Below, in pieces: positions 7,893-18,375 of a stretch of 41,925 nucleotides of DNA. Source of the DNA: Desulfofustis sp. (GTDB lineage: Bacteria; Desulfobacterota; Desulfobulbia; Desulfobulbales; Desulfocapsaceae); contig JABDQA010000231.1 in the NCBI GenBank assembly GCA_013042475.1, positions 1 to 41,925 of the forward strand, given 5' to 3'. Made by a program: the position numbers and the translations under genes. The first letter of the stretch is position 1. Every line of letters begins with the position of its first letter. Under the pieces are notes generated by a model. That model searched no databases. It was given only the letters and a program-made list of their open reading frames with translations, and had not been told where the DNA came from.

Positions 7893-9383
7893 CTAGTCGC
7901 CGGCTTCCCCAGTCTCCACCTCTTCCTGCTTCTGTCCAGGAAGGATTAGGGAATCGGCGACGAGTTCCCAGAGATACTTGACTTCGATTCCGAGATCGTA
8001 TTCCTGATTGAGAGATTTCATCATCTGATCCCGACAGTTGTGACATGGTGCGATTACCAGCTCCGCGCCGGTCTCCTGGATCTGCCGGGCCTTGATGCGG
8101 CCGTAGAATACCCGCTCGGGAGCAAACGGCATGGCCCAGGCGCCGCCTCCGGCACCGCAGCAGTAGTTGGATTCGCGGTTGGGCTCCATTTCCTTGTAGT
8201 CGGTGGTGCACTTCTTGGTAATGATCCGTCCTTCTTCGTAGTAGGCGACCCCGAAAGCTTGCATCGATTTGCGCCCGTAGTTGCATGGATCGTGATAGGT
8301 GGCACGCAGGTCATGTGTGCTGGCATCGAGCTCGATGCGGCCCTCTTTGATGTAGTCCATCAACAGGTCGAAGACCGAGACGATCTTGAACTCGTTCAGT
8401 GCTTCCGGAAACCATTTGTGCAACCCGAACCGGGTTGCATAGTAGGCGTGGCCTCATTCGGGCAGAAGCAGCACCTCGCATTTGAGACGCCGCATATTGT
8501 CGACGATGCGCCCGACCACCGTTTTCATGGATTCATCATCACCGGAGAACAGGCCCCAGTTGACCCCTTCCCAGTTCTCCGAAGAAATGGTCCAGGATTC
8601 CCCGGCGGCATGGAAGATCCGCCACCAGTATTTCATGTCGTCGGGCTCGGCAAACGGTTCTTTGGAGTTGACTGTGACCAGGACTTTGGCGCCAACCACA
8701 TCGATCGGTGTCTTGAAGCCCTCGAGACCCTCTTCCTCGAGCTCTTCTCCAAGTTCCTCACAGAGAAAGATGAAATCATCTTTGGGGATGCCGAGGTTGT
8801 TGCCCCGCTCCAGACAGGTCACCACGCCCTTGTGAATCGGCCCCGGCACCAGGTCGCGGTCCCTGACGCCACGCAATCTACGCATCAGCGCCATGATCTG
8901 CACCCCGGCCGGACAACCATTTTCGCACTTGGCGCACATGGTGCATTTCCAAGGCCAGTTGGTGTCCTTTAATTCATCCTCAAGACCAAGTACCGCCATT
9001 CTGATTATCTTCCTCGGATCCAGGCCGTCTACACCGGCAATCGGGCAGGCGCTGGCACAGGTGCCGCAGGTCAGGCACGTATCAGCCCAGTTGGCGTCGG
9101 CGTAGATGGTTTTGTCGGTATACCCGAGCGCCATCGGTTCAAGCCGCTGGCTTTCTTCCTCGAGTTTGCGGATCTTCTCCGGATCCACATAACTAGATGG
9201 CTTGATGTGCGGTGTTCGGCCGAATTTCTCGCAAAGCAGCTGGTAGTCCTCGAATTTCATAAGGTACTTGCGTCCGGGTCCCTCCTTGGCCTGGAGGGTA
9301 CCGGAATTTATCCAGTTCCTTATGGTATTTCGATGAACACCAAACTCTTCAGCCATTTCGCTGACTCTAAACTCATACATCAT
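7893..9383 (-). CDS. HTH-ferredoxin-CCG fusion (HdrD/DsrK-like), selenoprotein
   Basis: This 496-residue protein likely takes the HdrBC role beside HdrA. Residues 1-55 form an excisionase/MerR-type helix-turn-helix (VSEMAEEFGVHRNTIRNWINSG). A dicluster ferredoxin domain follows, with Cys at 103, 106, 109, 113 and 147, 150, 153, 157. Then comes a degenerate first CCG half of DsrK type (NWGLFSGDD) and a complete second half (DPCNYGR, C367; NYCCGAGGG, C408-409; APCHNC, C447 and C450). At residue 310 TGA (8454-8456) gives LLPEUGHAYYATR, where DsrK/HdrD proteins have ECGHA. Without readthrough the gene would look like two separate genes. GAGGTGA precedes the ATG. The substrate of the CCG site is unknown. 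The HTH may bind DNA or serve as a protein-contact domain. Confidence 0.88.
8419..8439 (-). promoter_or_regulatory. SECIS-like hairpin for the CCG fusion gene
   Basis: 14 nt after the UGA, arms UGCAACCC and GGGUUGCA pair perfectly over 8 bp around the loop GGUUC. It is the strongest of the four hairpins. Such a perfect stem inside a conserved coding segment is unlikely by chance. Confidence 0.8.
8454..8456 (-). other. Selenocysteine codon (TGA) in the CCG fusion gene, Sec310
   Basis: In-frame TGA between LLPE and GHAYYATR, at the conserved Cys of the ECGHA motif in the first CCG half. Confidence 0.9.
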
Positions 9384-9401
9384 TGATGGTCACCTCGTTT
9401 G

Positions 9402-9875
9402 CTAGTTTTGGACAATCTGTAATATCTGTTCATATGCCTTGGTAACGGCTGATTGCATCGACTCGGAAAGCCCCGGCTCTATTTCTGCAGGGATATATTC
9501 GGCCTGGGCGGCAAGTATCGTCACCCGGATGGACGTGTTTGTCTCCAGCTCCTGCAGGAGATTGACCGTGGGGAACTGGTGGAGGGAAAAGTCATGGATT
9601 TTCTTGGCCGGTATGGAAGAGGACTCGATACAAAAAATTTCTCCGGGAACCTTCCCCTCGAAATCCACCGCATCAAGGATGATGATGTGATTCGGCCGGC
9701 CTTCTTCGCTGAGCAGGTAGTCGAACAAATACTCACGGACACCGGTCATCGCATCGATGGCTTCCACCGATGCGGGCAAGACGTCGTCGGAATTGAGCTT
9801 GTCAACCACCGCCGGACCGAAACCGTCATCGCCCATGAGCGTATTGCCGCAGCCAAAAATTACCGTCGAACTCAT
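9402..9875 (-). CDS. Hydrogenase maturation protease (HycI/FrhD family)
   Basis: This 157-residue endopeptidase of the [NiFe] hydrogenase maturation family removes the C-terminal peptide of the large subunit after nickel insertion. The N terminus has the family motif GCGNTLMGDDGFG, with the metal-binding acidic residue at about position 17. IILDAVDFEGKVPGE and DFSLHQFP, with a metal-ligand-type His, follow. It is the first gene of the Mvh-Hdr operon, 18 bases before the CCG fusion gene, and MvhA is its expected substrate. MvhA continues past the DPUxxCxxH motif, so there is a tail to cleave. Confidence 0.88.
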   Translation of the reverse strand: MSSTVIFGCGNTLMGDDGFGPAVVDKLNSDDVLPASVEAIDAMTGVREYLFDYLLSEEGRPNHIIILDAVDFEGKVPGEIFCIESSSIPAKKIHDFSLHQFPTVNLLQELETNTSIRVTILAAQAEYIPAEIEPGLSESMQSAVTKAYEQILQIVQN

Positions 9876-10093
9876 ATCTGGTCGTGTTGTGCAAAAGTTG
9901 CATAGTGAAAAAGATGCCGCAAATTAGCACCCGTACCGACCGAATTCAAGAAAAATATATTGGAATTTTAACGAATCCTGATAGATATCAGTCAAGATTT
10001 TGGAATCAATACAATAAGTTGATATACGACATTGAGGCCGTGCGAGGTTGGCATTCCTCTGAGAAGCTTCCCCATGAACCACATAGTAAAGGA
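9876..10093 (-). promoter_or_regulatory. Upstream region of the Mvh-Hdr operon with two dyads
   Basis: This gap of 218 bases separates galE from the operon. On the minus strand a TTGACT (-35-like, 9990-9995) overlaps a 14-bp near-perfect palindrome at 9978-9991 (CTGATAGATATCAG on plus). A second dyad, TGCAA-AAG-TTGCA, lies at 9890-9902, 15 bases before the first ATG. The matching -10 is poor (TTAAAA-like). A weak sigma-54-like arrangement (GG, 10 nt, GC) is also present nearer the gene. The exact promoter is uncertain. Confidence 0.35.
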
Positions 10094-11110
10094 TCAGTAA
10101 CCTTCCGGGTTTTTTCGCTGCCAGTTCCAACCGTCGATGCACATCTGGTCGAGATCAAACTCCGTTCTCCAGCCCAAGTCCCGTTTTGCTTTGGAAGGAT
10201 CGGCATAGCAGCTGGCTGCATCGCCCGGTCGCCGCGGGGCGATGCGGAAGGCTACCGGTTTGCCGCTGGCTCGCTCGAATCCGCGAATCACCTCGAGCAC
10301 CGAATAACCTCTACCCGTACCGAGGTTGTAAGTCACGACTCCAGGGTTGTCGCTCAGTTTTTCAAGGGCTTTGACGTGTCCCCGGGCCAGATCGACCACA
10401 TGGATATAATCCCTTACACCGGTGCCGTCGACGGTGGGATAGTCATCGCCAAAGACAGCAAGCTCCTTGAGCTTGCCCACCAGTACCTGGGTGATATAGG
10501 GTGTCAAATTGTTTGGAATGCCGTCGGGGTCTTCGCCGATTTCTCCACTGGAATGGGCCCCTACCGGGTTGAAATAGCGCAGCAGGGCAACATTGAAGTG
10601 CGGGTGGGCCCGATTGATGTCGCGCAGGATTTCCTCGGTCATCAATTTGGTCCTGCCATATGGATTGGTGCCTGACAATGGGGCGTCCTCAGGGATGGGG
10701 CTTTTATCTGGATCACCGTAGACAGTAGCCGAAGAACTGAAGATGATGTTTCGACACCCGTGCTCGAGCATGGCCTCCGTCAGTACCAGGGTAGATATCA
10801 GGTTGTTCTGATAATAGAGCAGCGGTTTCTCAACCGATTCACCGACCGCCTTGAGACCGGCAAAATGGATAACTGCTTCAATCGGCCTTTCTGCATCAGC
10901 AAACACGGCGTTCATTCGCTCCCGATCGCGCACGTCGGCAACCACCAGTTTGATCTTTCCACCGGTCAACTTTTCGACCCGGTTCAGGGATTCCTGGTTG
11001 GCATTGGTGAGATTATCGACCACGGTAATCTCGTCCCATCGCTCGAGAAGTTCCAGGCAGGTATGGCTGCCAATATAGCCGGCACCGCCGGTCACCAATA
11101 TGTGTGTCAT
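10094..11110 (-). CDS. galE: UDP-glucose 4-epimerase
   Basis: At 338 residues this is the normal size for GalE, which interconverts UDP-glucose and UDP-galactose with tightly bound NAD. The N terminus has the Rossmann motif GGAGYIGSH. FSSSATVYGD and the catalytic YGRTK follow (Tyr and Lys of YxxxK), then LRYFNPVGAH, VRDYIHVVDLA and YNLGTGRGYSV. Every standard GalE block is present. GGGGGAAC precedes the ATG. It stands alone between the hydrogenase operon and a divergent plus-strand pair, so it likely supplies sugar nucleotides for surface polysaccharide. Confidence 0.96.
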   Translation of the reverse strand: MTHILVTGGAGYIGSHTCLELLERWDEITVVDNLTNANQESLNRVEKLTGGKIKLVVADVRDRERMNAVFADAERPIEAVIHFAGLKAVGESVEKPLLYYQNNLISTLVLTEAMLEHGCRNIIFSSSATVYGDPDKSPIPEDAPLSGTNPYGRTKLMTEEILRDINRAHPHFNVALLRYFNPVGAHSSGEIGEDPDGIPNNLTPYITQVLVGKLKELAVFGDDYPTVDGTGVRDYIHVVDLARGHVKALEKLSDNPGVVTYNLGTGRGYSVLEVIRGFERASGKPVAFRIAPRRPGDAASCYADPSKAKRDLGWRTEFDLDQMCIDGWNWQRKNPEGY

Positions 11111-11243
11111 GGTTCAGTTCCCCCTCAATGCAAAGCCGGATCTATTCTCACAGGCCCGATCATGAGCAAAAATATGCCCAACTGGCCTATCCCTGCTCAA
11201 TTGTCGGCCGTACTCGATTATTTATGAATCATCAGGTCTGTCA

Positions 11244-11272
11244 TTGACTCGGCTGATAATCAAAATTATTCT
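11244..11272 (+). promoter_or_regulatory. Sigma-70-type promoter for the tautomerase-ligA pair
   Basis: TTGACT (5/6 to consensus) and TATTCT (4/6) are separated by exactly 17 bases, about 100 bases upstream of the tautomerase ATG and on the correct strand. Confidence 0.5.
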
Positions 11273-11373
11273 GCTCTGGTAGGCCGCTCGACCGCGAGTC
11301 GCCCGGCATACGCCGCACCATAGTCCGAAGTGGTTTTTCGGGCAAGACTAATTCAGAAATCCGAGGAGAGACC

Positions 11374-13567
<2,194 letters not shown>

Positions 13568-13756
13568 GTGATAAACACTTGTGGAAATGAGCGGCAATTT
13601 AGTATTAACAAAGCAGTAGTGAGCTAAACAGTATTAAGCTAAATTTTAGATGGTTTTCACTCATACCCTCTTCGAGTGTGGCCGCTGAGCCGTGCGGCAG
13701 GATGAATCCATCTCTTTCTGGACAAAATTTGCAATTACCAAGTGATGTCTGGCCCG

Positions 13757-13794
13757 CCGAGTGAGCGGCAGCCATGGGAGCCGCTCCCCCTCGG
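13757..13794 (+). promoter_or_regulatory. Strong hairpin in the leader of the peptide-transport operon
   Basis: Arms CCGAG-T-GAGCGGC and GCCGCTC-CCC-CTCGG can pair over 12 bp with a small bulge, about 40 bases before the substrate-binding protein ATG. No T-tract follows, so it is not a simple terminator. The rest of 13568-13834 shows no gene and no convincing promoter. Confidence 0.4.
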
Positions 13795-13834
13795 TATGAG
13801 ATGCACAACCTCATATTAATAATAGGAGAGAACC

Positions 13835-15415
13835 ATGAAAAAACTTCTTTTGTGTGCACTTCTGGTGTTTTTCGCCGTGGTGCAGTCCGTTCAGGCTGCG
13901 ACTCCGAAAGACACCCTGGTCATCGCCAATGCGATCGATGACATCATCACCCTAGACCCGGCGGAAATTTTCGAATTTTCGGCCGCCGAATATGCAGCCA
14001 ACACTTACGACCGGATGATTATCTTTGATGTTGACGACGTCAGCGACATCTCAGGCGGTATTGCCGAGAGCTGGGAGATTTCCGATGACGGCATGGTTTA
14101 CACTTTCAAGATTAGAAAAGGAGTTACTTTTGCTTCCGGCAACCCGCTCACCGCCGACGATGTGGTCTATTCACTGCAGCGGGTGGTGATTCTGGACAAA
14201 TCTCCGGCCTTCATTTTGACACAGTTCGGCTTTACCCCCGACAATGTCAAGGAAACGATCAAAAAGATCGATGATTTCACCGTGGAAATTACCATCGACA
14301 AACCCTATGCCCCGACCTTTTTCCTCTATTGTCTGACCTCCACGGCCGGCTCAGTTATCGATATGAAGGAGGTCCAGGCCCACGAGAAAGACGGCGATAT
14401 GGGCTACAACTGGCTCAAGACCGCCTACGCCGGCTCAGGCCCCTACATGCTCAAATCGTGGAAACCATCTGAAACCCTTATTTACGAACGCAACGACAAC
14501 TACTGGGGTGAAAAGGCAAAAATGAAGCGGATCATCACTCGCCACATTGCCGAATCAGCCACCCAGCGCTTGCTGTTGGAAAAAGGCGATGTCGACATTG
14601 CCCGTAACTTGGGGCCGGATGATCTCAAAGGGATGGCCAACAATTCCGATGTGAAATTTCGTAAAAAAGCCAAAGGCGCTATCTGGTACCTCGGTCTGAA
14701 CCAGAAAAATCAATACCTGCAGAAGCCCGAGGTTCGTCAGGCGCTCAAGTACCTGATCGATTACAAAGGTATGGAGTCCACTATTCTCGACGGGTCTGCC
14801 ACCATCCACCAGGCATTTTTACCCAAAGGGTTCCTCGGCGCCCTTGAAGAGACCCCGTTTTCCCTTGACGTTGAAAAAGCGAAGGCTCTTTTGAAGGAGG
14901 CTGGACTCGAAAATGGCTTCACGGTAACCATGGACACCCGCAACACCGAGCCGACCACTTCAATGGCTCTCTCAATCCAGTCCACCTTTGCCCAGGCCGG
15001 TGTCAAACTTGAGATTATTCCCGGCGAGGGCAAGCAGACGCTGACCAAGTACCGGGCCCGCAACCATGACATCTATATCGGACGCTGGGGACCGGACTAC
15101 ATGGATCCGCACACCAATGCTGATACCTTTGCCCGCAACCCGGACAATTCCGATGATGCCAAGTCCAAACCGCTGGCCTGGCGTAACGCCTGGGATATCC
15201 CTGAGATGACCAAGAGAGCAGATGCAGCCGTTCTGGAGAAAGACACCAAGAAACGGGCTGATATGTATCTGGAGATCCAGCGCGAGCACCAGCAGGTTTC
15301 GCCTTTTGTCATCATGTTCCAAGACATCGAGATCCTTGGCAAACGTGCCAATGTCGACGGTTTTGTCCTTGGCCCGAGCTTTGACAGCAACTTTTACCAG
15401 TACACAACCAAGTAA
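13835..15415 (+). CDS. Peptide ABC transporter substrate-binding protein (SBP family 5)
   Basis: This 526-residue periplasmic binding protein of the DppA/OppA family begins with a clear signal peptide (MKKLLLCALLVFFAVVQSVQA, cleavage after QA). Typical blocks are AESWEISDDGMVYTFKIRKGVTF, LTADDVVYSLQR, YNWLKTAYAGSGPYML and the C-terminal FDSNFYQYTTK. It captures oligo- or dipeptides for the permeases encoded next. AGGAGAG precedes the ATG. The downstream enzymes suggest peptides containing D-amino acids, but ligand identity is inferred from context only. Confidence 0.92.
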   Translation: MKKLLLCALLVFFAVVQSVQAATPKDTLVIANAIDDIITLDPAEIFEFSAAEYAANTYDRMIIFDVDDVSDISGGIAESWEISDDGMVYTFKIRKGVTFASGNPLTADDVVYSLQRVVILDKSPAFILTQFGFTPDNVKETIKKIDDFTVEITIDKPYAPTFFLYCLTSTAGSVIDMKEVQAHEKDGDMGYNWLKTAYAGSGPYMLKSWKPSETLIYERNDNYWGEKAKMKRIITRHIAESATQRLLLEKGDVDIARNLGPDDLKGMANNSDVKFRKKAKGAIWYLGLNQKNQYLQKPEVRQALKYLIDYKGMESTILDGSATIHQAFLPKGFLGALEETPFSLDVEKAKALLKEAGLENGFTVTMDTRNTEPTTSMALSIQSTFAQAGVKLEIIPGEGKQTLTKYRARNHDIYIGRWGPDYMDPHTNADTFARNPDNSDDAKSKPLAWRNAWDIPEMTKRADAAVLEKDTKKRADMYLEIQREHQQVSPFVIMFQDIEILGKRANVDGFVLGPSFDSNFYQYTTK

Positions 15416-15426
15416 ATAAACTCCCT

Positions 15427-15452
15427 TGCCGGCCGGCATGGCCCGGTCGGCA
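15427..15452 (+). promoter_or_regulatory. Intercistronic hairpin after the binding-protein gene
   Basis: TGCCGGCC and GGTCGGCA pair over 8 bp (one G-U) around a 10-base loop, with no T-tract. Hairpins here commonly stabilise the mRNA of the binding protein so that it is made in excess over the permeases. Confidence 0.45.
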
Positions 15453-15523
15453 GGATCACGATTCTCATCCACCCTGCCCGATACCACCAGTTGCCGGCAG
15501 GGCAGTTTGGGTGTGCTGAACAG

Positions 15524-16564
15524 ATGCTGCAGATGCTCACCAAACGGCGCTTGACAAAGGCGCTTCGCCAGACGCTCAGGCTGCTGATCATCGTCGCCAC
15601 CACCTTTGTCGGCCTGCTGCTGATCACCTTTCTGATCGGTCGGGTGGTGCCCATCGATCCGGTATTGGCCGTTGTCGGTGATAAGGCCCCGCCCGAGGTC
15701 TATGAAAAGGCTCGCATCGCCATGGGTCTCCACCTGCCGCTCTGGCAGCAGTTTGTTATCTATATCGGCAACGTCCTCCAGGGCGACCTCGGCACCTCGG
15801 TACTCACCGCCAAGCCGGTGACCGAGGATATCCTGAGGGTGTTTCCGGCGACCATCGAACTGGCGGTTACGGCGACCATTATCGGCGTCCTGGCAGGCAT
15901 CCCGCTGGGCGTCTTTTCGGCTGTCAAACGGGACTCCATCCTCGACCACATCACCCGGGTTATCGGCCTGCTCGGCTATTCTCTACCGATCTTCTGGCTT
16001 GGGCTAATGGCCCTCATGGTGTTTTACGCTCAGCTCGACTGGCTACCCGGGCCCGGCCGGCTGGACGTCTTTTATGAAGATATTGTTGAACCGGTCACCG
16101 GCATCATGATCATCGACTGCATCATCGCCGGAGAGTGGGACATCATGAAGAATGCAATCTGGCACCTCATTTTGCCGGCCAGCCTGCTGGGTTATTATTC
16201 GATGGCCTATCTCTCGAGAATGACCCGCTCCTTTATGATCGAGCAGCTCCGCCAGGAATACATCCTCACCGCCCGGGTCAAGGGGGTGGCGGAATGGAAA
16301 GTGATCTGGGTCCATGCCGTAGGCAACTGCGCCATCCCGTTGATCACCGTGGTGGCCCTCAGCTTCGGCGGTCTGCTTGAGGGTTCGGTGCTGACCGAAA
16401 CGGTGTTCGCCTGGCCCGGACTTGGGCTCTACCTGACCACTTCCCTGCTCAATGCTGACATGAATGCGGTACTCGGATCCACCATCGTGGTCGGTTCCAT
16501 ATTTCTGGGCGTCAACCTTCTTTCCGATTTTCTCTACAAAGTTATGGACCCCAGGGCGAGGTAG
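15524..16564 (+). CDS. Peptide ABC transporter permease (DppB/OppB type)
   Basis: This inner-membrane permease of about 346 residues has several hydrophobic segments, the first at LLIIVATTFVGLLLITFLI. The family loop GDLGTSVLTAKPVTEDI is present, as is the coupling motif region EYILTARVKGVAEWKVIWVHAVGNCAIPLI, which contacts the ATPases. The start is uncertain: ATG codons at 15524 and 15533 are both plausible and a TTG lies further upstream. It forms the pore together with the next gene. Confidence 0.9.
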   Translation: MLQMLTKRRLTKALRQTLRLLIIVATTFVGLLLITFLIGRVVPIDPVLAVVGDKAPPEVYEKARIAMGLHLPLWQQFVIYIGNVLQGDLGTSVLTAKPVTEDILRVFPATIELAVTATIIGVLAGIPLGVFSAVKRDSILDHITRVIGLLGYSLPIFWLGLMALMVFYAQLDWLPGPGRLDVFYEDIVEPVTGIMIIDCIIAGEWDIMKNAIWHLILPASLLGYYSMAYLSRMTRSFMIEQLRQEYILTARVKGVAEWKVIWVHAVGNCAIPLITVVALSFGGLLEGSVLTETVFAWPGLGLYLTTSLLNADMNAVLGSTIVVGSIFLGVNLLSDFLYKVMDPRAR

Positions 16565-16568
16565 CGGC

Positions 16569-17489
16569 ATGAGTCAACAATCACCACAGATGAATGGTAC
16601 CAAGGCCTGGCTCCTGACCGACACCCCGGGATCAGCGTTTCAAGCAGCCTCTGGGAGGTTCTACCTGGGGCTGCTGGACTTTTTCCGCAACCGTCTTGCA
16701 GTGGTCGGCCTGTTGATAATCGTTACCCTGGTAATCACTGCGCTGTTCGCCCCACTGATCGCCCCCTACGACCCGGTGGCCGCCAATCTGGCCAACCGGC
16801 TGCAGCCGCTTTCCGCAGACCACTGGTTCGGCACCGATGAGCTCGGAAGAGATATCTTTTCCAGGATCGTCTGGGGCTCGCGGCTGACTCTGTACGTCAT
16901 CATACTGGTCGCCATAATCGCTGCCCCGGTGGGCATCCTCGTGGGCACCGTGGCCGGTTTCTTCGGCGGCATCATCGACACGGTGCTGATGCGGATTACC
17001 GATATCTTCCTGGCCTTTCCCAAACTCATCCTGGCCCTTGCCTTTGTCGCCGCCCTCGGTCCCGGTATCGAAAACGCCATCATCGCCATAGCCATTACCT
17101 CCTGGCCACCCTACGCCAGGATCTCCAGGGCAGAGACAATCACCATCCGTAACTCCGATTTCATCCGGGCAATCAGGCTGCAGGGAGCCGGACCGCTGCG
17201 CATTATTACCAAGCATATCATGCCGCTCTGTTTGTCCTCGCTGATTGTTCGAGTGACGCTTGACATGGCGGGCATTATCCTGACTGCCGCCGGCCTCGGA
17301 TTCCTCGGCCTCGGAGCCCAGCCGCCGTCTCCCGAATGGGGTGCAATGACCTCGGCGGGGCGCTCATTTATCCTTGATCAGTGGTGGCTGATCACCATGC
17401 CGGGAACGGCTATTTTTGTGGTCAGCCTGGCTTTCAACCTGCTTGGCGACGGCCTGCGGGAAGTCCTTGACCCCAAGAGCGACAGTTGA
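16569..17489 (+). CDS. Peptide ABC transporter permease (DppC/OppC type)
   Basis: A 306-residue second permease. The N-terminal cytoplasmic stretch is followed by a membrane segment near LAVVGLLIIVTLVITALFAPLIAPYDP, the family motif HWFGTDELGRDIFSRIVWGSR, and the EAA-type loop with FIRAIRLQGAGPLRIITKHIMP. I start it at the ATG 16569, just 4 bases after the previous stop. A much longer upstream extension would overlap the first permease and has no family support. It pairs with the DppB-type protein. Confidence 0.92.
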   Translation: MSQQSPQMNGTKAWLLTDTPGSAFQAASGRFYLGLLDFFRNRLAVVGLLIIVTLVITALFAPLIAPYDPVAANLANRLQPLSADHWFGTDELGRDIFSRIVWGSRLTLYVIILVAIIAAPVGILVGTVAGFFGGIIDTVLMRITDIFLAFPKLILALAFVAALGPGIENAIIAIAITSWPPYARISRAETITIRNSDFIRAIRLQGAGPLRIITKHIMPLCLSSLIVRVTLDMAGIILTAAGLGFLGLGAQPPSPEWGAMTSAGRSFILDQWWLITMPGTAIFVVSLAFNLLGDGLREVLDPKSDS

Positions 17490-17494
17490 GATCA

Positions 17495-18370
17495 ATGATG
17501 AATGAACCGATGAATGAGACGCTGCTGAGAGTAAAAAATCTCTCGGTATCCTTCCCTTCGCCAAAAGGGGAAGTGACAGCAGTAAAAAACGTGTCACTGG
17601 CCATGGGCAAGGAAAAGATCGGCATCGTCGGCGAATCGGGTTCGGGCAAGTCGGTCACCGGCCGGGCCATCCTGCGCCTGTTGCCATCCTATGCCCGGAT
17701 TGAGGCCGACCAGATCGTCTACCAGGGACATGATCTGCAACGCTGCTCCGAGAAGGAAATGCGGCGAATCAGGGGCATGGGCATCTCGATGGTGATGCAG
17801 GATCCGAAATACTCTCTCAATCCGGTTCGGACGGTCGGCAAGCAGATCAGTGAGGCCTATACGATTCACCACCAGGTGTCCAAAGACGAGGCCAAAGTTC
17901 AGACCCTGAAAATGCTTGAAGCGGTGCGGATCCGTAATCCCGAACAGGTCTATCGGCTCTACCCCCACGAGGTCTCCGGGGGTATGGGGCAGCGCATCAT
18001 GATCGCCATGATGCTTATTCCCGATCCGGGACTATTGATTGCCGACGAACCGACTTCGGCCCTCGACGTGACGGTGCAGCTTCAAGTGCTGGCAATCCTT
18101 GACGACCTGGTAAGCGAACGCGGGATGGGCCTGATTTTCATCTCCCACGACCTGGAACTGGTGTCTTCTTTCTGCGACAGGATCATCATCATGTACGGCG
18201 GCCGGATCATGGAGATCATCGAGGCAGCCAAGCTGCAGAACTCGCGCCATCCATACACCCGCGGTCTGCTCAACTGTCTGCCAAAGATTGACGGAGACCG
18301 GACCCAGCTGCCCGTCCTCGAGCGTGACGATGCCTGGCTCGGAGACGACAACCATAACCTGACCGGATAG
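17495..18370 (+). CDS. Peptide ABC transporter ATP-binding protein (DppD type)
   Basis: A 291-residue ATPase with Walker A GESGSGKS near residue 47, signature VSGGMGQR, Walker B LLIADEPTSALD and the H-loop FISHDLELV. The C-terminal region RHPYTRGLLNCLPKI matches the oligopeptide-transport ATPase extension. The ATG at 17495 lies 5 bases after the previous stop, and another ATG at 17510 is possible. Most DppD proteins carry four cysteines after this extension that bind a cluster or metal, and I do not see that set here. Confidence 0.92.
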   Translation: MMNEPMNETLLRVKNLSVSFPSPKGEVTAVKNVSLAMGKEKIGIVGESGSGKSVTGRAILRLLPSYARIEADQIVYQGHDLQRCSEKEMRRIRGMGISMVMQDPKYSLNPVRTVGKQISEAYTIHHQVSKDEAKVQTLKMLEAVRIRNPEQVYRLYPHEVSGGMGQRIMIAMMLIPDPGLLIADEPTSALDVTVQLQVLAILDDLVSERGMGLIFISHDLELVSSFCDRIIIMYGGRIMEIIEAAKLQNSRHPYTRGLLNCLPKIDGDRTQLPVLERDDAWLGDDNHNLTG

Positions 18371-18375
18371 AGACG

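Noticed and set aside
8424-8453. Two separate genes (an HTH-ferredoxin protein and a short HdrB-like protein) at 7893-8423 and 8454-9383
   Set aside because: The segment between them is in frame and encodes the conserved GHAYYATRFG block, so the TGA is best read as Sec and the two parts as one gene.
9884-10675. Long plus-strand open frame opposite galE
   Set aside because: It is antisense to a clear galE and has no recognisable protein features.
13605-13859. Minus-strand 84-codon frame before the peptide-transport operon
   Set aside because: No family features; it overlaps the leader hairpin and the start of the binding-protein gene.
14972-15949. Large minus-strand open frame opposite the binding protein and permease
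   Set aside because: It is a shadow of two well-supported plus-strand genes.
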